From contig CAWJDO010000002.1 in NCBI GenBank assembly GCA_963841635.1, positions 186,001-250,000 of the forward strand: a stretch of DNA of 64,000 nucleotides, written 5' to 3'. Below the pieces are notes generated by a model, which was not told where the DNA came from, did not search any database, and worked only from the letters and a program-made list of their open reading frames with translations. The position numbers and the translations under genes were made by a program. The DNA is from DASWZN01 sp963841635. Lineage in GTDB: Bacteria; Acidobacteriota; Terriglobia; Bryobacterales; Bryobacteraceae. Positions 41,567 through 49,790 of the stretch are shown piece by piece; position 1 is the stretch's first letter; every line of letters begins with the position of its first letter.

Positions 41567-41965
41567 ATGGCGGATACGTTCCACGATCACCTGGACATGG
41601 AAGCGGTTGAGCGCTACGTTTTCAATGAGCTGGCCGAGGCCGAACTCGAGGCCGCCGAAGAACACCTGCTGGTCTGCGAGACGTGCCGCCAGGGGGTATC
41701 GGAGGCGGATGTCTTCGCTCCGCTGCTGCGGCCCGGGGACGGCGCCGGCTCGGCGGCCTATCGTCATGCCACGGCGGAAGGCCCTGTGATCCTGGAGATC
41801 CAGTCCCTGCCCGAAGCCAGGTGGTCGGCGTGGATCCATGGAAGCCGCCTGGACGGTCGGGCCCAGGCGGGGTCGGCGCGCGAGGCCTGGGCTCACCTGC
41901 GCCGCTCGTTCGCGGAGATGTTCCCCGAGCACCTGTGCGACGAGGGATGCGGCCCGGTCGACTGA
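41567..41965 (+). CDS. soluble zinc-finger (anti-sigma-like) protein
   Basis: A 132-residue protein with a zf-HC2-like motif HLLVCETC (H-x3-C-x2-C). The N-terminus AVERYVFNELAEAELEAAEE is the classic anti-sigma leader. Unlike the gene at 214, it has no transmembrane segment, and a second cysteine pair (CDEGC) occurs at the C-terminus. No sigma factor is adjacent. Possible role: free anti-sigma or redox sensor. Confidence 0.65.
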   Translation: MADTFHDHLDMEAVERYVFNELAEAELEAAEEHLLVCETCRQGVSEADVFAPLLRPGDGAGSAAYRHATAEGPVILEIQSLPEARWSAWIHGSRLDGRAQAGSAREAWAHLRRSFAEMFPEHLCDEGCGPVD

Positions 41966-42024
41966 CCGGTCAACCGCTCAGCACCGTCGCTCGTCGGAAT
42001 TGGCGGCGAACCCGGGACTGGCTC

Positions 42025-42049
42025 GAATTTCGCCGCCCTTGCGAAATTC
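42025..42049. terminator. hairpin between convergent genes
   Basis: A perfect 9-bp stem GAATTTCGC/GCGAAATTC with a 7-base loop, about 60 bp after the zinc-finger gene and 60 bp before the end of the M28-like gene. It is followed by GTGCCTGTCCCACCG, which shares its core with the hairpin repeats at 36093 and 37402. Termination is plausible; repeat membership too. Confidence 0.5.
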
Positions 42050-42110
42050 GTGCCTGTCCCACCGCTGGTCTTCTGCCAGTCATACTGCTCGGAATTTACG
42101 GCGCACTACC

Positions 42111-42926
42111 CTAGTTCAGCGACTCGTCCAGATACGCCAGGAAGGCCGAGATCAACCTGTAGCTCTCGTAATAGTCTTTCGGTAGGACCGCGGTCGAGTT
42201 GTCGTTACTAGTGCCCGGGACTCGCACGGCATTGCCGGACAGCGAGTGGACACTCAGCACGGGGATCTTGGCGGCGGAGAAGCTCTTCGCGTCGCTATCT
42301 CCGACGATGTTGGTGTCGGCGCCGGCGACAGGAATGCCCAGCGACTTCGCGATCGAGGCCATCTTTCCCGAGAGCCCCCTGTCGCTGTTTTCCATCTGCA
42401 CCTTGGTCTGCCCCATCCCCAGCCCTTCCACGTCGATCATGGCCTTGACCTGGGCCTTCTCCCCTCCGAGGTTCTTCACGAAGAAGATTGAGCCGCGCCG
42501 CCCTTTCTCCCGGTCGGCGAATCCGACGAAGACGAACTTGTGTTTCCGCGGCGCCTGGCGTAGCGCTTCGAACAGGCTGGGCAGCATGGAGGCGCCCGTC
42601 CAGTTCTCCACCATGCCCCTGCCAGTTTCCGAAAAGTCGATGTGCGCGCCAACGACGATCGTGGACCCGCCGCCGCCCGCGATCGTGCAAATAACGTTGG
42701 GCTGCCGCGCGCCTTCGACTGCCTGCTCGGTCAGCATGTCGCCGGTGCATCCGGCTTCTTCGAAGATCTTGTGCAGTGTCGCGGCGCGTTCGACGTTCGT
42801 GGCCGGGTTGCGATCCAGGCGGGACTTCACAACGGCTTCATCGACCGGCTCGAATTGAATCTTGACGCCTTGCGCCAGCAGCGGGCAGGCGATGACAACG
42901 GGGAGAAGGATGCGTAAGAACATCAT
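42111..42926 (-). CDS. secreted M28-like peptidase with altered active-site residues
   Basis: A 271-residue protein with a signal peptide (LLPVVIACPLLAQG). VVGAHIDFSETGRGMVENWT then GASMLPSLFEAL matches the M28 aminopeptidase core, but the metal-bridging Asp of DN reads Glu (VEN). The catalytic Glu/metal Glu pair, usually EE in a xEExGLxGS context, reads DREKGRRGS, so the catalytic glutamate seems to be replaced by Arg. The later Asp (MIDVEGLG) and a His (SVHSLSG) are kept. It may be inactive or use another residue. Confidence 0.7.
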   Translation of the reverse strand: MMFLRILLPVVIACPLLAQGVKIQFEPVDEAVVKSRLDRNPATNVERAATLHKIFEEAGCTGDMLTEQAVEGARQPNVICTIAGGGGSTIVVGAHIDFSETGRGMVENWTGASMLPSLFEALRQAPRKHKFVFVGFADREKGRRGSIFFVKNLGGEKAQVKAMIDVEGLGMGQTKVQMENSDRGLSGKMASIAKSLGIPVAGADTNIVGDSDAKSFSAAKIPVLSVHSLSGNAVRVPGTSNDNSTAVLPKDYYESYRLISAFLAYLDESLN

Positions 42927-42977
42927 TCTACTTTACATGGCCGCTTACCCCAGGGCAAACTTGCGCGATAATGGGCC

Positions 42978-43445
42978 ATGCCAGAATCCCCCCGGCAGGT
43001 CATTTCCGACTTCCTGGCGCAAAAGCGTATCGCGGTTGTGGGCGCCAGCCGCAATCCAAGGGACTTCAACGCGTCCATGTTCCGCACGCTGCGCGAGCAC
43101 GGATACGATGCCGTCCCGGTCAACCCCAACGCCACCGAGATCGAGGGTGTCCCCTGCTATGCGCGGCTCCAGGAGATTCAGCCGCCCGTTCAGGCCGCGC
43201 TCGTGATGGCCAAGCCTGAAGTCGCCGGGAAGGTAGTTGAGGACTGCCGCGAAGCGGGCATCGCGCGCGTCTGGTTGTACGGCACCTCGGGAAAATCGAA
43301 CAGCCCGCAAGCCGAGGAGTTCTGCCGCGCCAACGGAATCGCGGTGGTCCCCGGCTACTGCCCCCACATGTTCCTGGACGGCACGCCCTGGTTCCACCGT
43401 TTCCACGGCGCCATTCTCAAGATAGTGGGCCAGTACCCGAGCTAA
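42978..43445 (+). CDS. CoA-binding domain protein (YccU-like)
   Basis: A 155-residue single-domain protein: QKRIAVVGASRNPRDFN, VNPNATEIEGVPCY, VWLYGTSGKSNSPQAEEFC and a C-terminal CPHMFLDGTPWFHRFHG. This matches the COG1832/YccU group, a Rossmann fold related to succinyl-CoA synthetase alpha subunit. Biological role unknown. Its stop overlaps the convergent small membrane gene by 4 bp. Confidence 0.85.
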   Translation: MPESPRQVISDFLAQKRIAVVGASRNPRDFNASMFRTLREHGYDAVPVNPNATEIEGVPCYARLQEIQPPVQAALVMAKPEVAGKVVEDCREAGIARVWLYGTSGKSNSPQAEEFCRANGIAVVPGYCPHMFLDGTPWFHRFHGAILKIVGQYPS

Positions 43446-43642
43446 GCCCGCCTCATCCCGCCCAGCATCCGCGCGGGCAGCGTCACAACCGCCCACACCA
43501 GGTGCAGCACCCCATCCACCGCGATCCCCAGAATGCGGAACGGGATCAGCAGCAGCCAGACGATGGGATACAGCACCAGCGCCACCAGCGCCAGCGGCCA
43601 GCAGAAGAACAGCAGGACCAGCCACATCAAGAATGTCAGCAT
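43442..43642 (-). CDS. small hydrophobic membrane protein
   Basis: A 66-residue protein consisting of two hydrophobic helices (residues 2-30 and 32-58) and a short basic tail (RMLGGMRRA). No ribosome site is strong, but the strict hydrophobic pattern and position in a gap support a real gene. Function unknown. Confidence 0.55.
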   Translation of the reverse strand: MLTFLMWLVLLFFCWPLALVALVLYPIVWLLLIPFRILGIAVDGVLHLVWAVVTLPARMLGGMRRA

Positions 43643-43688
43643 GGGAGGCTCCCCTCTGAAGCTACGCAGTCCGCGGCCGGATGTTCCC

Positions 43689-44498
43689 CTACTTCTGCGA
43701 CACCCGTTCCAGCAACTCTCCCAGGAACGCCGCCAGGCCCTGCCCCACCTGCTCCCGCTGCGAGATCACGGGCTCGATACCGCGGCGGCGCAGCACCCGC
43801 TCCTGCACCGGGTTGGCCGCTCCCAGAAAGATGTACGAGCGCGGGCGCAGCAGGTCGAGCTTGGAATTCTCCCACAGCCGCTGCAGCTTGTAGAAGAGAT
43901 AGCGGATGTTGATGTCGGAGAGGCTGTAGCCCACGAACAGCACCGGCCGCCCCAGCACGTCCGACTGTAGCTTGATGTCCAGCGCCGTCCCGAAATCCAG
44001 CCGCTCGAAAAAGCTCGACTCGGTCAGGACGATCGATTCGTCGTCGTCGAAATCGCCGTGGAACTTCACGATCTGCGTCACGCCCTCGCGCGTCTTGAGC
44101 ACGTCGCCGACGTTGGTGATCTTGGTGTACTCCCTGCCATACGCCTCGAACGCCTTCTCCAGCCAGCGGTCGTAGTTGGTGGTGTAGATGATGGGGAAAG
44201 ACAGCTCGACGATGAGGCGGTGGATCTCGGAGCTGCGAACGTCCACGTCGTGCGGGTGCCAGCTCACGTCCATCCAGCTCCGCAGCGGGCCGAGGGTGCC
44301 CTTGTTGAGTTCGTAGAACTCGGCCAGCGTGCGGTGGTCCGCCAGCGAACGGAACAGCGCCGGATCGTAATCCAACTGCCGGGCGATCTCGTTGACGATC
44401 TCGGCCGTGGTGGGCACGCCGACATTCTTCGACACGCCGGCGCCGACAAAGAGGATGGCGCCCCTGCTCCGGATCGCTTCTACCAGGTCTTCGTACAT
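43689..44498 (-). CDS. SIR2-like domain protein
   Basis: A 269-residue protein from the ATG at 44498 (TAGGAG upstream). GAILFVGAGVSKNVGVPT is the NAD-binding GAG-x-S motif; FPIIYTTNYDRWLEKAF the T-x-N-x-D motif; IVKFHGDFDDDES the catalytic HG. VLFVGYSLSDINIRYLF closes the Rossmann fold. This is the SIR2_2-type family common in prokaryotic defence, where it cleaves NAD+. No TIR, Argonaute or other known partner is adjacent; the next gene upstream is a DJ-1-like gene 10 bp away. Confidence 0.8.
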   Translation of the reverse strand: MYEDLVEAIRSRGAILFVGAGVSKNVGVPTTAEIVNEIARQLDYDPALFRSLADHRTLAEFYELNKGTLGPLRSWMDVSWHPHDVDVRSSEIHRLIVELSFPIIYTTNYDRWLEKAFEAYGREYTKITNVGDVLKTREGVTQIVKFHGDFDDDESIVLTESSFFERLDFGTALDIKLQSDVLGRPVLFVGYSLSDINIRYLFYKLQRLWENSKLDLLRPRSYIFLGAANPVQERVLRRRGIEPVISQREQVGQGLAAFLGELLERVSQK

Positions 44499-44508
44499 GG
44501 CGCAGCTC

Positions 44509-45090
44509 CTACGGTTCGATACGGCTTCCCAACACGCCCAGGAATTTCGCCAGCCAGGCCGGGTGCGCGGGCCAGGCGGGAGCGCTGACAAGGTTGCCGT
44601 CCACGTGCGCGCCGTCCATCGGCAGATCGACGTACGTGCCGCCCGCGGCCGTCACTTCGGGGCCAACCGCCGGATACGCGCTCACCGACCGGCCCGCCAG
44701 CATGCCGGCCGCCGCCAGTAACTGCGCTCCATGGCAGATAGAGGCGATCGGCTTGCCCGCGGTCGCGAAATGCCGCACGATGGCGAGCACTTTCGCATCG
44801 AGCCGGATGTATTCCGGCGCGCGGCCGCCCGGGATGACGAGTGCGTCGTAGTCCTCGACCCGGAGCTGGTCGAACGCGGCGTTTAGCGCGAAGTTGTGGC
44901 CGCGCTTCTCGCTGTAAGTCTGGTCACCCTCGAAATCGTGGATCGCGGTGCGCACCGTCTGCCCGGCCTTCTTGCCGGGACACACGGCGTCCACCTTGTG
45001 TCCCGCCATCTGGAGCGCCTGGAACGGGACCATAACCTCGTAGTCCTCGACATAGTCGCCGACGAGCATCAGAATCCGCTTGGCTGCCAT
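44509..45090 (-). CDS. DJ-1/PfpI-family protein
   Basis: A 193-residue protein with the DJ-1/PfpI core LVGDYVEDYEVMVPFQALQM, YDALVIPGGRAPEYIRLDAK and the catalytic-cysteine motif PIASICHGAQLLAAAG (C followed by H). Members include proteases, glyoxalases and deglycases; the CHG site is intact. Likely co-transcribed with the SIR2-like gene downstream. Confidence 0.9.
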   Translation of the reverse strand: MAAKRILMLVGDYVEDYEVMVPFQALQMAGHKVDAVCPGKKAGQTVRTAIHDFEGDQTYSEKRGHNFALNAAFDQLRVEDYDALVIPGGRAPEYIRLDAKVLAIVRHFATAGKPIASICHGAQLLAAAGMLAGRSVSAYPAVGPEVTAAGGTYVDLPMDGAHVDGNLVSAPAWPAHPAWLAKFLGVLGSRIEP

Positions 45091-45164
45091 GGAGCCTCCA
45101 CAGCTATTCTATGCCGAGGGCCCCCGTCTGAACTTTCCCCTCCGCTTTGCGTAAGGATAGTGAC

Positions 45165-45290
45165 ATGCCGGACGGGACCTTCTTCAGCCTGCGCCAGGTC
45201 ACCAAGCGCTTCGGAACACTCACCGCCGTCGATGGATTGAGCCTCGAAGTCCAGCGCGGCGAAATCTTCGGCCTGCTTGGTCTGTTCGGC
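45165..45290 (+). pseudogene. ABC ATPase remnant (N-terminal part only)
   Basis: The ATG at 45165 (AAGGAT upstream) encodes SLRQVTKRFGTLTAVDGLSL then EVQRGEIFGLLG, the first ~40 residues of an ABC-2-type ATPase up to the point where the P-loop should follow. Instead of GPNGAGKTT the frame continues into unrelated residues. The Walker A lysine and everything after it are lost. The break is followed at once by the remains of the permease in another frame. Confidence 0.75.
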
Positions 45291-46416
45291 GCCGTCTTCT
45301 CCGACTCGGGTAACGGGTCTCGCCGCGGGCAGCGGGGACTTTGCCGCTCTGCTCGCCAAAAGCCCCGACTTCGATGTGCGGCCCGCGAGCCGCGCCGAGG
45401 CCATCGGACTGGTGCGCAAGCGGCAGGAGGCGGCGGCGCTAATTCTCCCCAAAGGCTTCGGGGAGGCCAGCCAGCAGGTGTTCCACGGCACCCCGCCCAA
45501 AGTGGAAGTGTGGATCGATCCCAGCCGCCAGGCCGAGGGAGCCATGATCCAGGGCCTGCTCTTCCAGATCGTCATGGAGGGGTTCCAGAAGAAGATGGCC
45601 GATACGGGCACCATGCGCGCCGGTTTGCGGCAGTCGCTTCAGGAAGTCGAGCGCTCGAACGCGCCGCCCGACGAGCGCGCTTCGATGGCCCGCTTTCTGA
45701 ACAGCATGGACCGCGCGCTGGGCGACATGCCCGCTGCCTCCTCGGCGGGCGGCGGCGGCCAGGGCCCTCAATGGGAGCCTCTCAGCATCGAACAGCACGA
45801 CGTAGCGGTCCAGAGAATCGGCCCCCGCAATGCATTCGAGATCACCTTCCCGCAGGGCCTGCTGTGGGGCGTGATGGGCTGCGCCATGACCTTCGCCATC
45901 GGCTTCGTCAGCGAACGGACGCACGGCACCCTGTTGCGGCTGCAGATGGCGCCCATCGGCCGCGTTCAGTTGCTGGCGGGAAAAGCTCTGGCCTGCGCCG
46001 TGGCCTGCCTGGCCATCGAGGCAACGCTGCTGGCGATCGGCCGCCTCGCGTTCCACGTGGTCCCTCACAGCTGGGCTCTGCTTGCCCTGGCGGGCGTCTC
46101 CTGCGTGACCGCGTTCGTCGGCGTCATGATGCTGATTGCCGGCCTGGGCAAGACCGAACAGACCGCCGCGGGCGCGGGATGGGCCGTGATGATGCCGCTC
46201 GCGCTGTTTGGCGGCGGGATGATGCCGCTGGCCTTCATGCCCCACTGGATGGCGCAGGCCGGCGCGATCAGCCCGGTGCGCTGGGGCATTCTGGCTTTCG
46301 AAGGTGCGCTGTGGCGCGGCTTCTCCTTCCAGGAAATGGTGCTCCCGTGCGCCATCCTGCTGGCAACGGGAGTGGTCTGCTTCGCCATCGGCACCCGCAC
46401 CCTTCGTCTGACGTAG
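45290..46416 (+). pseudogene. ABC-2 type permease remnant, N-terminus lost
   Basis: About 375 codons of an ABC-2/DrrB-like permease: the periplasmic domain (DFDVRPASRAEAIGLVRKRQ, then EAAALILPKGF) and five C-terminal membrane helices, with a good LFGGGMMPLAFMPHWM segment. The first membrane helix and cytoplasmic start are missing. The frame is +1 relative to the ATPase remnant. The simplest explanation is a single deletion of about 1 kb that fused two neighbouring genes out of frame; an assembly error is the other possibility. Expression from an internal start is possible but an active exporter is not. Confidence 0.75.
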
Positions 46417-46428
46417 TCGTAGTCCTGG

Positions 46429-46472
46429 GTGGGGTAGGCGTCCACGCCTGCAGCGGGTCTCCAGACCCGCCG
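46429..46472. repeat. double-palindrome intergenic repeat, copy 2
   Basis: Two hairpins, AGGCGT/ACGCCT and GCGGGTCT/AGACCCGC, joined by GCAGC. The span CCTGCAGCGGGTCTCCAGAC and onward is identical to 1114-1138; the first stem differs between the copies but its pairing is kept, so the stem is under structural constraint or is remade with each insertion. Confidence 0.75.
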
Positions 46473-46503
46473 CAAATCAGGCGCTATGCTTGAGGGTAGC
46501 CCC

Positions 46504-47763
46504 ATGGAACCTCTAGCCGCAGGTCAAATCCGCATCGCCGTCGAAGAAGAACTCACGGCCACTCCGGTCATCGACGTCCACACCCATCTGTTCCTGCCCT
46601 CCCTCGGCGCGGTCGGGTTGTGGGGCATCGACAACCTGGTGACCTATCACTACCTGGAAGCGGAGTTCTTCCGCTCTTCGCCGATGAAACCGGCCGCCTA
46701 CTGGGCCCTCGCGAAGCGCGAGCGGGCGGACGCGATCTGGCGCGCCCTGTTCGTCGAGAACGCGCCCGTGTCGGAAGCGACGCGCGGCGTCGTGGCGGTG
46801 CTAGCGGCGTTCGGCCTCCCGACCGCCAGCGCCGACCTGACCGAGGCGCGCGCCCTCTTCGCCGCCCAGGACTACGCCACGCACATAAGCCGCGTGCTCG
46901 AAATCGCCGGCGTCAGCGAAGTCGTCATGACCAACGATCCGCTCGATCCCGACGAGGCTCCGCTGTGGGAAGCCGGCGCCGAACGCCATCCGCAGATGCA
47001 CCCGGTGCTGCGCCTCGACCGCATCCTGAACCGCTGGGCCGAGCATGAGTCCGTGCTTCTGGCCAAGGGCTATCGCGTGGATGGCGAATCGCAGCAGGCG
47101 ATGGCGGAGGTCCGCCGCTTCCTCGCCGATTGGTGCAAGATCATGCGTCCCGTCTACATGGCGTGCTCGCTGCCCGACACGTTCCAATACCCGGAAGACA
47201 GCGTGCGCGCGCGTCTGCTGGCGGAGGCAGTCCTGCCTGTGTGCCGCGAGCTCGATCTCCCCATGTCGCTGATGATCGGCGTGCGCTACCAGGTGAACCC
47301 GACGCTGCGGCTGGCCGGCGACGGGGCCGGCAAAGCGGACCTGCGCGCGCTCGAACACTTATGTGCGGCGTTCCCCGGCAACCGTTTCCTGGTCAGCGTG
47401 CTCAGCCGCGAGAACCAGCACGAGTTCTGCGTCTACGCGCGTAAATTCGCCAACATGATGCCGTTCGGTTGCTGGTGGTTCCTCAACAACCCGTCCGTGG
47501 TCGAAGAGATCACGCGCGAGCGCCTGGAAATGCTGGGGACGACGTTCATCCCGCAGCACTCCGACGCGCGCATCCTGGAACAGGTCATCTACAAGTGGCG
47601 CAACACGCGCCGCACCATGGCGCCGATCCTGGCGAATACCTTCCGCCTCCTGGCCGAGGACGGCCGCCCCGTCACGCGCGCCGACATCCGCCGCGACATC
47701 CGCCGTCTGTTCCGGACGAACTTCCAGAACTGGGTGCGGCTGCCGGCTGACAGCGGGGAGTGA
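46504..47763 (+). CDS. uronate isomerase-like amidohydrolase-superfamily protein
   Basis: A 419-residue protein from the ATG at 46504 (GAGGGT upstream). VIDVHTHLFLPSLG gives the HxH metal motif; later MPFGCWWFLNNP and EMLGTTFIPQHSDARILEQV correspond to the C-terminal motifs of uronate isomerase (UxaC family, COG1904), though shorter than E. coli UxaC (~470). Known members interconvert glucuronate/fructuronate. The altered C-terminal end (IPQHSDARIL) could indicate another substrate. No uxu or kdg genes nearby. Confidence 0.75.
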   Translation: MEPLAAGQIRIAVEEELTATPVIDVHTHLFLPSLGAVGLWGIDNLVTYHYLEAEFFRSSPMKPAAYWALAKRERADAIWRALFVENAPVSEATRGVVAVLAAFGLPTASADLTEARALFAAQDYATHISRVLEIAGVSEVVMTNDPLDPDEAPLWEAGAERHPQMHPVLRLDRILNRWAEHESVLLAKGYRVDGESQQAMAEVRRFLADWCKIMRPVYMACSLPDTFQYPEDSVRARLLAEAVLPVCRELDLPMSLMIGVRYQVNPTLRLAGDGAGKADLRALEHLCAAFPGNRFLVSVLSRENQHEFCVYARKFANMMPFGCWWFLNNPSVVEEITRERLEMLGTTFIPQHSDARILEQVIYKWRNTRRTMAPILANTFRLLAEDGRPVTRADIRRDIRRLFRTNFQNWVRLPADSGE

Positions 47764-47833
47764 GCGACCTTCAGTGGTTCCATCGGGGCGCTGTTTCGCA
47801 TGAACGGGAAAGCACTGGAAGCGCTGCGCCAGC

Positions 47834-47873
47834 TTGACACGCCCATGCGCTCTGGAATAACATTGTTATCACC
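47834..47873 (+). promoter_or_regulatory. mazEF promoter with overlapping operator
   Basis: TTGACA at 47834-47839 is followed after 17 bp by the palindrome ATAACA-T-TGTTAT (47857-47869), which overlaps the expected -10 position. The ATG is four bases after the palindrome, so the leader is almost absent. A palindrome at the -10 box is just where a MazE/MazEF complex would bind to autorepress. Confidence 0.6.
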
Positions 47874-48137
47874 ATGCGGGCTGTACACGTGAGCATACGA
47901 CAGATAGGCAACTCCCATGGAGTGGTCATCCCCAAACCGGTACTTGCGCAATTGGGTCTTGACGCGAAGGCGGGAGTGGAAATGACGATTGAGGATGGCG
48001 CACTGGTGTTGCGCAGGCCCGCGAGCCCGGCTCGCACAGGTTGGGCTGAGGCCGCCAGGAGTATCGCGGAAGCTGGCGACGACGAACCCGTGATGGGCGA
48101 ATTTGGTAATGCGGGGGATTCGGAGTTGGTGTGGTGA
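47874..48137 (+). CDS. mazE: MazE-like antitoxin (AbrB/SpoVT fold)
   Basis: An 87-residue protein with the swapped-hairpin AbrB domain VSIRQIGNSHGVVIPKPVLA then QLGL and a MEMTIEDGALVL-like strand, followed by an acidic flexible C-terminus that would cover the toxin. The stop overlaps the toxin start, as in most mazEF pairs. The toxin next door is intact. Confidence 0.85.
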   Translation: MRAVHVSIRQIGNSHGVVIPKPVLAQLGLDAKAGVEMTIEDGALVLRRPASPARTGWAEAARSIAEAGDDEPVMGEFGNAGDSELVW

Positions 48138-48451
48138 CGCGTGGAGAGATTTGGCTCGTGAATCTTGATCCTACTGTCGGAAGTGAAGTCAGGAAGACGC
48201 GCCCGTGTGTGGTGGTGTCCCCGGCCGAAATGCACGATCACCTGCGCACTGTACTCGTCGCACCCATGACTACAGCGGGTCGCAAGGCGCCGTTTCGGAT
48301 CGGCGTCACTCATGGTCGCCGCAAGGGTTTGATCCTGCTCGATCAGGTTCGCGCCGTGGACAAGACCCGACTGACCAAGAGACTGGGAGTGGTTGCCGCA
48401 AAGACACTCACCGCCACGTTGAGGACGCTGCAAGAGATATTTGCAGAATGA
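48131..48451 (+). CDS. mazF: MazF-like endoribonuclease toxin
   Basis: A 106-residue toxin: VTRGEIWLVNLDPTVGSEVR followed by KTRPCVVVSPAEM, then LVAPMTT and LILLDQVRAVDK. These are the conserved strands of MazF/PemK RNases, with the arginine and threonine of the active site present. GTG codons at 48131 and 48134 are both usable starts; both overlap the antitoxin stop. Apparently a complete, functional pair. Confidence 0.9.
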   Translation: MVTRGEIWLVNLDPTVGSEVRKTRPCVVVSPAEMHDHLRTVLVAPMTTAGRKAPFRIGVTHGRRKGLILLDQVRAVDKTRLTKRLGVVAAKTLTATLRTLQEIFAE

Positions 48452-48532
48452 AGTTCCTCGACCGGAATTGGCTCACGGGCGGTTCGGCGAGTCGCGGCGC
48501 GCCCTTACGCTGTCTCGGAATACATCACGGAT

Positions 48533-49603
48533 TCAGGCCGCCTGGTCCATTCGGATGACGATGCGACCGTCGTTCTGGTGGGCGGTCGCCCGCCTCAAGG
48601 CTTGCCGCATGGGTCCGAGTTCGAAAGGCACCGTCGAGTCGATCGGGGGAAGAACGCCTGCCTCTGCCGCTTCTGCGACGGCGGCGAGTTCGTTGCCTCC
48701 GCCGGGACCGGGCCCCGTCAGAACGTAACGCGGACCTCGGATGCGCGAACTGACGATGCGATAACCGACGCGGGCAAGAACGGCCAGAACGCCGACCCAA
48801 CCCAGTGCGCGATCGCCGATGAACCGCTCTGGCCCGACGACGGTGACGAAAATGCCGTCCGTCCGCAGCACTCGTCGCCCAGCCTCCTCGTTATCGCGAC
48901 CACCGACGAGGTCGAGCACGCGGTCAATGTGCCCTCCTTCCTTGGCCCTGAGCTTGGTGTCCCACGGATCGCCATGGTAGTCGACCACCAGCGAGCAGCC
49001 AAGCCCGTAAGCACGTTCCGCGTGCGCCGCGCTGCAGACGCCAATGACTTCGGCGCCAGAGCGAGCCGCAAGTTGCACCGCCATACCACCGATGCCGCCG
49101 GTCGCTCCCACGACGACGACACGAATCCCGGCGCGCAGTTTGAGGGCACGGATCGCGGAGAACGCTACCAGACCGGAGACGCCGCAGGCGCCGGCAACAC
49201 AGAACGATAGCTTCTCCGGCTTCATTGTGAGCCAACGCTCATCCACTGCGCAGAGTTCCGCCCAGGCTCCGCTTGCTCGATACGGCACCTGGATTCCGAA
49301 GACAGGTTCGCCGACATGGATTGAGCGAACGCCATTGCCGACGCCGACGGTGATCCCTGCGACGTCGCTGCCAAGTGTCGCTGGTCGATTCGGGCGAGGG
49401 ACGGCGCCTATCGGAATGCCCCCGTAGAAGGTCCCCTCGGCGACGTGAATATCGTCGATGTTGATACTGGATGCGAGCACTCTCACGATCACTTCCCGGC
49501 GATGGGGTACCGGGTCAGGGACTTCTACCATCTGAATGACCTCGGGCAGTGTACCGGGCTTAGGTCGCCGGGTTATCGCCAGTGCGCGCATGGGCTTGAC
49601 CAC
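48533..49603 (-). CDS. zinc-binding-dehydrogenase-like (quinone oxidoreductase) protein
   Basis: A 356-residue MDR-family protein with a GroES-like N-terminal half (INIDDIHVAEGTFYGGI, TLGSDVAGIT), then the NAD(P)-binding motif VVVVGATGGIGGMAVQLAAR. The structural-zinc cysteines are absent, as in quinone reductase-type members. Substrate unknown. It lies between the mazEF pair and a decayed toxin-antitoxin module. Confidence 0.82.
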   Translation of the reverse strand: MVKPMRALAITRRPKPGTLPEVIQMVEVPDPVPHRREVIVRVLASSINIDDIHVAEGTFYGGIPIGAVPRPNRPATLGSDVAGITVGVGNGVRSIHVGEPVFGIQVPYRASGAWAELCAVDERWLTMKPEKLSFCVAGACGVSGLVAFSAIRALKLRAGIRVVVVGATGGIGGMAVQLAARSGAEVIGVCSAAHAERAYGLGCSLVVDYHGDPWDTKLRAKEGGHIDRVLDLVGGRDNEEAGRRVLRTDGIFVTVVGPERFIGDRALGWVGVLAVLARVGYRIVSSRIRGPRYVLTGPGPGGGNELAAVAEAAEAGVLPPIDSTVPFELGPMRQALRRATAHQNDGRIVIRMDQAA

Positions 49604-49689
49604 GGGAACACAACTGTCAACTCCATTTTACCGCTCGCGGGCGTTTAGGCCGCAAACGTTCGAGACGTATCCAGACTGGGCAGCCAATT

Positions 49690-49790
49690 GAAGCATTCCT
49701 GGCCGCACTCGATGCGCCGCCCCGCCGCCTGCCCCGCCTGGAGGCTCTCCTGGTGAGCCGGGATTCTTCGAGGCCGGGCGAAACCGGTGA
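49690..49790 (+). pseudogene. TacA-like (DUF1778) antitoxin remnant
   Basis: The plus strand encodes EAFLAALDAPPRRLPRLEAL then, in the next frame, GEPGFFEAGRNR and a TGA at 49788. This looks like the C-terminal part of a DUF1778 ribbon-helix-helix antitoxin, with a one-base frameshift near 49750. Nothing recognisable precedes it. The stop overlaps the GNAT start as GTGA, as in intact TacAT pairs. Confidence 0.6.
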
